DNA from: a bacterium
GTDB lineage: Bacteria > Bacteroidota > Bacteroidia > Bacteroidales > Muribaculaceae
Direction: 5' to 3'
Length of the DNA: 22,452 bases
Assembly (NCBI GenBank): GCA_004559845.1
Contig: SFWW01000007.1
Coordinates: forward strand, 1-22,452
A program made the position numbers and the translations under genes. The notes beneath the pieces were generated by a model, which worked only from the letters and a program-made list of their open reading frames with translations, made no database searches and was not told the DNA's origin. Below are positions 9,605 to 15,839 of the stretch, piece by piece. Position 1 is the first letter of the stretch; each line of letters begins with the position of its first letter.

Positions 9605-12163
9605 ATGAAAACGTGTATTAAAATAGCCTTATTCGCAGTGCTGCTTCTTTCGGTGCTCACCACCGGCGCACAAGTGAAAAGAGAGCAACGCGCGGTGTGG
9701 ATGAGCGCCTACGTGAGCGATTGGCCGGCAAGCAAAATCACTTCCACCAATGCCAACACGCTGAAATTGGCGTGCCAAAAAATGCTCGACACGCTGGCTG
9801 CCAACAATATGAATACGGTGTACTACCATGTGCGCGCCATGTGTGATGCGATGTATAATTCAGCCTACGAACCCTGGTCGAGCTACATTGTGGCAAAACG
9901 CGGCGATGTGCCGGTGTTCGACCCCTTGGAATGGATTGTGCAAGAAGCCCACAAGCGTGGCATCGAGCTCTATGCTTGGGTGAATCCGTATCGCTACTCG
10001 CCCTCCGGCTCTTCGTGGGGAGAAAGCGAACTCGACTACGTCCACACGCATCCCGAATGGCTACTCACCACCGACTACGAAACCGTGCTCAATCCGGGCA
10101 TCCCGGAGGTGCGACAAAGGGTGGTGGATGTGTGTAAAGACATTATCACCAAATATGATGTGGATGGCTTGGTGTTCGACGATTATTTCTACAATCAAGG
10201 CGGGTGTAGCATGAAGCTGGATGCCGACCTTTATAATGCCTACAAAGCGCAAGGCGGCACGCTCAGCCAAGCCGACTGGCGACGGGAAAATGTGAACCAA
10301 ATGGTGGCTGATGTGAATGCCATGATTAAGAGCACCAAGCCCTGGGTGCGCTTCGGCATCGGTCCTGCCGGTGTGGCTTGCTCGGCGGCGGATGTGGCAG
10401 CCAAATATGGTGTAGACCCCAGCCCGGGCGTTGATTGGCAATACAATCAAATCTATAGCGACCCCATGGCGTGGGTGTCGCGCGGCACCATCGACTTCAT
10501 TTCTCCGCAAGTGTATTGGAACACTGCCGGAAATTTCGACGAAGTGACCCAATGGTGGGGGATGGTAGGCAAAAAATTCAACCGCCATGTCTACATTAGC
10601 CAAACGTGTTCCTCCTTCAACTCCACCGGCTGGGATTTGCCGGAATTTTCCACTCAAGTGCAAGTGATGCGCGATGCCGGAAATTTGGGTATGGTGTATT
10701 TCAAATATTCCACTTGGCGAAACAATAATGCCACCCTGGATGGAAAGGTGTGGGCATTGCGCCGATGGCTCAAAGCGAAGGTGTTTAACACGCCGGCACT
10801 CTGTCCGGCACCGCAATGGATAGCACCGCCGGTGCAATATGGCACCGTGAGCAATTGCCGCCGCGAGGGCGATACCCTTCGCTGGGATGCCGTCGACAAT
10901 GTGCGCTATGCCATCTATGCCATTCCCGATGGTGTGAGCGATGCCGATTTCCGCTGTCAGCCCCAATATCTGCTGGGCTTCACCTATCCCAATTTTTATG
11001 CCATCAAGGCGGAATATGCACAAAATCATCGTTTTGCCGTGAGCATTCTCGACCGTTGGGAAAATGAATTTGCTCCCGTGCTGGCAGGCGCTGAATCGCA
11101 TCAGGCACAAAAGCCGGTGATCACCGCTCCCGCCTATGGCGCCACCGTGCCCATGCTCTCACCCCTGAGTTGGACCACCGATGGCAATACCCACACCGTG
11201 GAGGTGTTTTCCGATGCCGAGTGCAAGCATACCGTGGCGCATCTTGAAGTGCCCGACACTTCGGTGGTGATTAGCCAAATTCCGGGAATCACCCCCGGCA
11301 CTTACTATTGGCGCGTGTCGTCGCAAGGGTTGAACCTCTCTGCAGCCACTTCCGATGTGAGCAAATTCACCTGCGAACCGATGAAAATCACTTCGCCTGC
11401 CACCGGCGCTTCCAATGTGGAACTCACCCCGCAATTCGCTTGGAGCCAAGCAGCCGATGGCGCACTCTACACGCTCAATATCTCCTCCAAGTCCACAATG
11501 GCATCGCCCGAATACAGTGTGCAAACCACCTCACCTTTCCACCAAGTGCCCAAATTCAAACTGGCAGGTGGCACCACCTATTATGCACAAGTGGTGGCAA
11601 AATTGGGCGAAGGCACCGACCAAACCGACGTGATGTCGTTCACCACCAAAAATGTGGTGCCGCCAGTTCCCGTATTCGTTAAGCCGGATGCCGATGGCGT
11701 TACGCTCCACGCCTCCGATGCTATCAGTGTTGTGCCCGAAGAGGGAGCCCAATCACTCCGCGTGGAAATCAGCACATCTTCGTCGTTCCCCACGCGCACC
11801 ACTTGGAAAGCCACCCTTGATGAGGGCGTGTTTGCCACGGTGCCCATTGGCGAAATGACCGGAACGGGAAGTCCTGCAGATGGAAAAACGTATTATGTGA
11901 GAGCACGTTACGCCTACGGCACTGCCGGTAGCACCACCCCGAGCTACACCGACTATTCTCCCTATCGCATCTTCAAATATGTGAAAGCCATTCCCGGCGA
12001 TGTGAACGCCGACGGCATGGTCAATGTGTCGGACGTTACCGCCTTGGTGAACCGCATTCTCGGTGACAACACCTACTCCGACGCCGTGTGCGACATCAGC
12101 GCCGACGGCGTGGTCAATGTGTCGGATGTGACCGCCCTCGTGAATATGATTTTGGCGCAGTAA
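9605..12163 (+). CDS. Secreted GHL10 (DUF187-type) glycoside hydrolase-like protein with Fn3-like modules and dockerin-like tail
   Basis: Predicted secreted enzyme acting on a carbohydrate backbone. I chose ATG 9605 (852 residues); an upstream in-frame GTG at 9533 lies ahead of and through the terminator hairpin and would spoil the signal peptide. Signal peptide about 1-22 (MKTCIKIALF..TTGA). The GHL10 domain spans about 27-395: REQRAVWMS (27-34), NTVYYHVRAM (70-79), ELYAWVNPYR (121-130) and the hallmark GLVFDDYFYN (188-197) with Asp192/Asp193 as likely active-site acids, then DFISPQVYWN (297-306). Four beta-sandwich/Fn3-like segments follow (about 405-495, 508-595, 598-690, 690-795), then a two-EF-hand dockerin-like tail (796-852). 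The substrate of GHL10 proteins is poorly defined. Context links it to the SusC operon upstream and the phosphodiester glycosidases downstream. Confidence 0.92.
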   Translation: MKTCIKIALFAVLLLSVLTTGAQVKREQRAVWMSAYVSDWPASKITSTNANTLKLACQKMLDTLAANNMNTVYYHVRAMCDAMYNSAYEPWSSYIVAKRGDVPVFDPLEWIVQEAHKRGIELYAWVNPYRYSPSGSSWGESELDYVHTHPEWLLTTDYETVLNPGIPEVRQRVVDVCKDIITKYDVDGLVFDDYFYNQGGCSMKLDADLYNAYKAQGGTLSQADWRRENVNQMVADVNAMIKSTKPWVRFGIGPAGVACSAADVAAKYGVDPSPGVDWQYNQIYSDPMAWVSRGTIDFISPQVYWNTAGNFDEVTQWWGMVGKKFNRHVYISQTCSSFNSTGWDLPEFSTQVQVMRDAGNLGMVYFKYSTWRNNNATLDGKVWALRRWLKAKVFNTPALCPAPQWIAPPVQYGTVSNCRREGDTLRWDAVDNVRYAIYAIPDGVSDADFRCQPQYLLGFTYPNFYAIKAEYAQNHRFAVSILDRWENEFAPVLAGAESHQAQKPVITAPAYGATVPMLSPLSWTTDGNTHTVEVFSDAECKHTVAHLEVPDTSVVISQIPGITPGTYYWRVSSQGLNLSAATSDVSKFTCEPMKITSPATGASNVELTPQFAWSQAADGALYTLNISSKSTMASPEYSVQTTSPFHQVPKFKLAGGTTYYAQVVAKLGEGTDQTDVMSFTTKNVVPPVPVFVKPDADGVTLHASDAISVVPEEGAQSLRVEISTSSSFPTRTTWKATLDEGVFATVPIGEMTGTGSPADGKTYYVRARYAYGTAGSTTPSYTDYSPYRIFKYVKAIPGDVNADGMVNVSDVTALVNRILGDNTYSDAVCDISADGVVNVSDVTALVNMILAQ
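11990..12160 (+). other. Dockerin-like tail (GHL10 protein)
   Basis: Encodes two 12-residue calcium-loop repeats: DVNADGMVNVSD and DISADGVVNVSD, each followed by VTALVN-x-IL. Positions 1, 3, 5 and 12 carry the expected Asp/Asn ligands, except Ser at position 3 of the second loop. The linker is the GDxTYSD type shared with the next two genes. Confidence 0.85.
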
Positions 12164-12214
12164 GAATGATGTTTATGCCCCAACGTTAGCGGCGTGGCGT
12201 CTTATATAAAATAT

Positions 12215-12248
12215 ATCGGCAATTCCGGGATGTACCGGGATTGCCGAT
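12215..12248 (+). terminator. 14-bp hairpin downstream of the GHL10 gene, probable terminator or mRNA end
   Basis: ATCGGCAATTCCGG (12215-12228) pairs with CCGGGATTGCCGAT (12235-12248) over 14 bp with a single G-T wobble and a 6-base loop. The following sequence (GTTTGTG) has only a weak T run, so intrinsic termination is less certain than at the other two sites. It lies 52 bases after the stop codon. The rest of the 12164-12466 gap holds only the promoter and the 21-bp repeat listed separately. Confidence 0.5.
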
Positions 12249-12353
12249 GTTTGTGATGTTGACACCTAAAGAGAAAAAATATTCCCCGGTGCCCAAATGT
12301 TTCGCCGTTTGAGGGGATTTAATAATGAAATTTTGTGAAATTGTTGAAAAATA

Positions 12354-12385
12354 TTTGCTTATTTCATAAATTAATACTTACTTTG
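12354..12385 (+). promoter_or_regulatory. Putative promoter of the first unknown dockerin-tagged gene
   Basis: TTTG at 12354-12357, then exactly 20 bases, then TTACTTTG at 12378-12385, the same -7 sequence and spacing as the putative SusC promoter. It predicts a leader of about 75 bases to the ATG at 12467. Pattern match only. Confidence 0.55.
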
Positions 12386-12417
12386 TACGGACTATAAAAT
12401 GACTGTATCAAAACAAC

Positions 12418-12459
12418 TAATTAATAATTTTAATATCCTAATTAATAATTTTAATATCC
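12418..12459 (+). repeat. 21-bp AT-rich direct tandem repeat, two copies, in the mRNA leader
   Basis: 12418-12438 and 12439-12459 are identical 21-base units (beginning TAATTAATAATTTT), followed by TAAT as the start of a third copy and then the ATG seven bases after the second copy. A recent slippage duplication is likely; being A/T-rich and just upstream of the start codon it could affect translation in a bacterium that does not use Shine-Dalgarno. Confidence 0.9.
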
Positions 12460-12466
12460 TAATCAA

Positions 12467-13858
12467 ATGAAAAAATTTTTACTTGTTGCTGCTCTCGCGC
12501 TAATCACAGCCGTTAGCGTTATGGCTAAAACTGATGGCCAAACTTATGAACCGGTCAATGATTTGAAGTTGGTGAACCTTTGGATTCAAGACCGTGTTCA
12601 CACTCCTGATGTGTTCCCCAAAAAGGACTATTGCAACACAAGAGCACGTACGGCGGTGATGACCAATGGCGTGATCTACATTGCTCGCTCTGAAGCAAAG
12701 CAAGTGGTGGTGGAGAAAGCCACCGGCAACGACACCCTCCAGCAAGCTGTGGTGTATCGCTTGGATGCTAAAACCGGTGAAGAACTTACCCCGCTTGATG
12801 TAACTCTTAATGGCCAACCTTTTGCTGATTTCTTGGGCATTAACAGCATAGGCGTTGACAATTTCGGTCACGTTTGGGTTGGCCCGTACAGCAGTGAAAA
12901 ATCTGCATCAACTCCTTTCTATCAACTCAATATCGAAACCGGTGAACTCACTGTGGTGGCTACTTTGGAAAAAGGTGACCGAATTGCTCGTATCGACTAT
13001 TGGGATGTGATGGGTGATATCACTCGTGAAAATGCCGAATGCAACATTATGGCTCCCGGTTCGCAAAGCGAATTGGTGTATCGCTGGCATGCCGACCAAG
13101 GCTCCGACACCTTCGAAGGAGGCTTTGAAGGCGATATCTACCTTGCAATCACTGCTTTCTATCCCGAAACCGTTACTCAATGGAGTTATGCTCCTTATGT
13201 GAGAATGTGCTTGGGTACTACCGAAGACGATATGTATATGGGTGAACTTTTCTATGTTGACGGTTTCAATTCCGCACCAATTCTCTACGACGTGACCGGT
13301 AGCCTCATTGATAGCTTTGAAAATGTGGATAGCTCTTTGTTCCCCGAAGCCGGTACGAATGGTGTGGCTGAATTCAATATCGATGGCCGCAACTTCGTGC
13401 TCTACTCTATTGCTCAATACTCCGGCAACGGACATGGCTGCCAAGCCAATATCTGCGAAATGGGTGAAGGTATGTCGCTCGGTGGCATGACCAAATACTG
13501 GCAAATTCCTGCTGACAGCCTCGGCAAGATTTCCGACGCCGGTAACCGCGTGCACAGTTTCAATGTGGAATACAGCCAAGAAAATGGCGAAGAAGTGGTT
13601 ACAATGCTTACCTTCAAGGGCTACAATGGTCTCGCCGTTTACAAAATGGGTAAAGGCGTGAGCGGTGGCGGCGACGAGCCTCAACCTCTTGTAGGCGATG
13701 TGAATGGCGACGGTGTGGTGAACGTGTCCGACGTTACCGCTCTGGTGAACCGCATCCTTGGCGACCCCACTTACTCCGACACGGTGTGCGACATCAATGC
13801 TGATGGCGTGGTGAATGTGTCCGACGTAACTGCCTTGGTGAACCTCATCCTCGTCTAA
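12467..13858 (+). CDS. Secreted protein of unrecognised family with dockerin-like tail (paralog 1)
   Basis: Family not recognised. The 463-residue product has a signal peptide (1-20, SVMA then KTDGQTYEP) and a mature region of about 21-400 whose repeated short beta strands (GVIYIARSE, HVWVGPY, FYQLNIETGEL, LAVYKMG) suggest a beta-propeller. Blocks conserved with the next gene include RARTAVM (59-65), WHADQGSDTFEGGFEGD (207-223), GHGCQANICE (322-331, a Cys-x4-Cys pair) and TKYWQIPADSLGK (342-354). No catalytic signature is evident. Residues about 410-463 are the dockerin-like tail. It has its own promoter and terminator, so it is probably monocistronic. It may be a binding or structural protein on the surface or in an exported complex; that is inference. 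Confidence 0.9.
   Translation: MKKFLLVAALALITAVSVMAKTDGQTYEPVNDLKLVNLWIQDRVHTPDVFPKKDYCNTRARTAVMTNGVIYIARSEAKQVVVEKATGNDTLQQAVVYRLDAKTGEELTPLDVTLNGQPFADFLGINSIGVDNFGHVWVGPYSSEKSASTPFYQLNIETGELTVVATLEKGDRIARIDYWDVMGDITRENAECNIMAPGSQSELVYRWHADQGSDTFEGGFEGDIYLAITAFYPETVTQWSYAPYVRMCLGTTEDDMYMGELFYVDGFNSAPILYDVTGSLIDSFENVDSSLFPEAGTNGVAEFNIDGRNFVLYSIAQYSGNGHGCQANICEMGEGMSLGGMTKYWQIPADSLGKISDAGNRVHSFNVEYSQENGEEVVTMLTFKGYNGLAVYKMGKGVSGGGDEPQPLVGDVNGDGVVNVSDVTALVNRILGDPTYSDTVCDINADGVVNVSDVTALVNLILV
13694..13855 (+). other. Dockerin-like tail (unknown paralog 1)
   Basis: Two calcium-loop repeats, DVNGDGVVNVSD and DINADGVVNVSD, joined by the linker ILGDPTYSDTVC. All EF-hand ligand positions are intact. 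The amino-acid sequence is nearly identical to the tail of the next gene (only Gly/Ala in loop 1 and the last residue differ). Confidence 0.88.
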
Positions 13859-13906
13859 GTAAATCCTTGAATGCCCGCTTCGGCGAGGCAATCGCTTAAT
13901 CATCAT

Positions 13907-13951
13907 CACTCCTGCATGGGCGTTTGTCCTTTTGCAGGAGTGCTTTTTTTT
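13907..13951 (+). terminator. Rho-independent terminator
   Basis: Perfect 10-bp inverted repeat (CACTCCTGCA 13907-13916 with TGCAGGAGTG 13933-13942), 16-base loop, followed by an eight-T run (13944-13951). It lies 48 bases after the stop of unknown paralog 1. Confidence 0.92.
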
Positions 13952-13959
13952 GGCGCTTT

Positions 13960-13993
13960 TTTGTCGATTTTTGCAAGAATAATCGTAACTTTA
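13960..13993 (+). promoter_or_regulatory. Weak candidate promoter of unknown paralog 2
   Basis: TTTG (13960-13963), 22-base spacer, TAACTTTA (13986-13993; one mismatch from TAnnTTTG). The spacing is slightly longer than usual. A promoter is expected here because the preceding gene ends in a strong terminator. Confidence 0.35.
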
Positions 13994-14032
13994 TGGCAAT
14001 AAATACAATATCACACTTCAATACCTATTAAC

Positions 14033-15415
14033 ATGAAGAAAAACCTGATTTTCCTCTCAATGGCACTCCTGTGCGCCATCCGTGCTTTTTCCATCACCGA
14101 TGGACAGACCTACCAACCCGTGAATGACTACAATTTGGTCAACAAATGGATTTTCGACCGCGTGCACACCACCGATTTTATTCACAATCCCGCATGCAAT
14201 CCGCGTGCACGCACTGCTGTGATGAGCAATGGGGTGGTGTATGTGGCTCGCAGCGAAGAAAAAATGGTGGTGGTGGACACCGACACGCTCAATCAATCGG
14301 TGATACACCGCTTTGATGCCGCCACCGGTGCTCCATTGCCCGACCTCGACCTCACGCTCAATGGCTCGCCCTACACCGTGTTTTTGGGTGCCACAAGCAT
14401 CGGTCGCGACCATTTCGGCCACATCTGGCTTGCACCCATGACCAGCAACATTGCCACCACCATCCCGCTCTACCAAGTGGATACCGCCACCGGCGCTTTA
14501 ACGCTCATCGCCACCCTTCCCAAAGGCGACCAATTGGAGCGCACCGACTATCTTGATGTGATGGGCGACATCACTTGCGAGCAAGCCGAATGTAATGTGA
14601 TGACTATCGGTAATAATGTGGCTGGTGGAGGTTCTGCCCTTTGCTATCGCTGGCATGCCGACCAAGGTTCCGACACCTTTGAAGGCGGCTTTGAAGGCGA
14701 CACCTATGTGGTGTTCACTTCTTTCTATCCCGAAACCAAAGCCGGATTCAGCCTTGCACCCATCGTGAAAATGGTGCTCGGCACCACCGACGACGACCGC
14801 TACAGCGGCGAATTGTTCTATATTGATTGCTTCGACACCGCCCCGGTGCTCTACGATGTGAGCCAATCGATAGTGGACAGTTTTGAAGAAGTGCCCACCG
14901 AACTCCAACCCCAATACTCCGCTAATGGTATGACCGAATTCACCATCAACGGCCGCAATATGTTTGCCTATGTGATAGCAGCCTACGATGGCAATGGCCA
15001 TGGCTGCCAAGCCAATATTTGCGAATTAGGCGAAGGTATGACCCTCGGCGGCATGACCAAATATTGGCAAATACCCGCCGACAGCCTCGGCAAAGTGAGC
15101 GATAGCGGATTGCGCGTGCATTGCCTCACAGTGGACGTGGACCAACGCAATGGCGAACAAGTGGCTACCATTTTCACCTTCAAGGCCTACAATGGTATGG
15201 CTGTGTATGAAATGGGTAAAAATTTATCGCCCGATGTGCCCGGCATCCTCGGCGACGTGAACGCCGACGGCGTGGTGAATGTGTCCGACGTCACCGCCTT
15301 GGTGAACCGCATCCTTGGCGACCCCACCTACTCCGATACGGTGTGCGACATCAATGCCGATGGCGTGGTGAATGTGTCCGACGTCACCGCCCTCGTGAAC
15401 CTTATCCTCATCTAA
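14033..15415 (+). CDS. Secreted protein of unrecognised family with dockerin-like tail (paralog 2)
   Basis: Tandem paralog of the preceding gene; 460 residues, signal peptide 1-20 (AFS then ITDGQTYQP). The same blocks occur at the same positions: RARTAVM (58-64), the WHADQGSDTF..FEGD block from Trp207, a GHGCQANICE Cys-x4-Cys pair and TKYWQIPADSLGK. The copies diverge most around residues 75-100 and 190-205, where paralog 2 has a Gly-rich insertion (NNVAGGGSA). Residues about 407-460 are the dockerin-like tail. Presence of two diverged copies with conserved surface-like blocks suggests related but different ligands. It has no recognisable enzyme motif. It is followed after about 34 bases by a hairpin. 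Confidence 0.9.
   Translation: MKKNLIFLSMALLCAIRAFSITDGQTYQPVNDYNLVNKWIFDRVHTTDFIHNPACNPRARTAVMSNGVVYVARSEEKMVVVDTDTLNQSVIHRFDAATGAPLPDLDLTLNGSPYTVFLGATSIGRDHFGHIWLAPMTSNIATTIPLYQVDTATGALTLIATLPKGDQLERTDYLDVMGDITCEQAECNVMTIGNNVAGGGSALCYRWHADQGSDTFEGGFEGDTYVVFTSFYPETKAGFSLAPIVKMVLGTTDDDRYSGELFYIDCFDTAPVLYDVSQSIVDSFEEVPTELQPQYSANGMTEFTINGRNMFAYVIAAYDGNGHGCQANICELGEGMTLGGMTKYWQIPADSLGKVSDSGLRVHCLTVDVDQRNGEQVATIFTFKAYNGMAVYEMGKNLSPDVPGILGDVNADGVVNVSDVTALVNRILGDPTYSDTVCDINADGVVNVSDVTALVNLILI
15251..15412 (+). other. Dockerin-like tail (unknown paralog 2)
   Basis: Two calcium loops DVNADGVVNVSD and DINADGVVNVSD with the linker ILGDPTYSDTVC, and very similar at DNA level to the tail of paralog 1. 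Confidence 0.88.
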
Positions 15416-15449
15416 CTCCGGTGCCGAAAAAGCACCAAGCCTCGTTCAT

Positions 15450-15483
15450 CCCTATTTCACCTCCATCAAGCGATGAAATAGGG
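15450..15483 (+). terminator. Hairpin after unknown paralog 2, possible terminator
   Basis: Perfect 10-bp inverted repeat (CCCTATTTCA 15450-15459 with TGAAATAGGG 15474-15483) with a 14-base loop, 34 bases after the stop. The downstream GTGAATTTTGC has only a short T run, so terminator strength is uncertain. Confidence 0.5.
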
Positions 15484-15505
15484 GTGAATTTTGCAAAATC
15501 ACACC

Positions 15506-15640
15506 AAACTAAAAATCAATCGTTTGTCTGCTATTTTGATTGCAAAAGAACCGTCCCTTTGCAATCGAATAATCATACTAAACTAAAAATCAATCATTTG
15601 TGTGCTATTTTGGTTGCAAAAGAACCGTCCCTTTGCAATC
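15506..15640 (+). repeat. 61-bp direct repeat, two copies, each ending in a palindrome
   Basis: Copy 1 is 15506-15566 and copy 2 is 15580-15640, 61 bases each, with 3 differences by eye and a 13-base spacer. Each ends in an inverted repeat: GATTGCAAA (15538-15546) with TTTGCAATC (15558-15566), and GGTTGCAAA (15612-15620) with TTTGCAATC (15632-15640), both around the same 11-base loop AGAACCGTCCC. The A-to-G change in copy 2 keeps pairing as a G-T wobble. It resembles a small interspersed palindromic (REP-like) element, but no transposase is nearby. A T-rich stretch follows copy 2 (15651-15666). The rest of the 15416-15839 gap holds only the hairpin and promoter listed here and one further small palindrome, TTTTGC/GCAAAA (15668-15684). 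Confidence 0.85.
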
Positions 15641-15765
15641 ATTTTATATGTTTTTTTTCATTTTTTATTTTGCCCCGTGCAAAAGCAAATTGTGCGAAGG
15701 AATTGACAGCATTGTAACAAAGGTGTGTCATATTATGTTAATGGCGAGAATTGGACGCGTTTTTA

Positions 15766-15797
15766 TTTGCGTTATTGATTGAAATTAGTTAATTTTA
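15766..15797 (+). promoter_or_regulatory. Putative promoter of the three-gene phosphodiester glycosidase operon
   Basis: TTTG (15766-15769), exactly 20 bases, then TAATTTTA (15790-15797; one mismatch from TAnnTTTG), 42 bases before the ATG at 15840. The downstream gaps of 35 and 24 bases suggest that all three paralogs are cotranscribed from here. Confidence 0.5.
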
Positions 15798-15839
15798 TAC
15801 CCGAATTACTGTATCTATTAACTAATCAACCATCATACA

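Noticed and set aside
15506..15640. CRISPR array
   Set aside because: Only two long units with one 13-base spacer, no leader and no cas genes; the structure is a direct repeat with palindromes instead.
15343..15782. Short plus-strand frames running through the intergenic region
   Set aside because: They read through the end of the preceding gene, a hairpin, the 61-bp repeats and T-rich stretches; translation looks like noncoding sequence.
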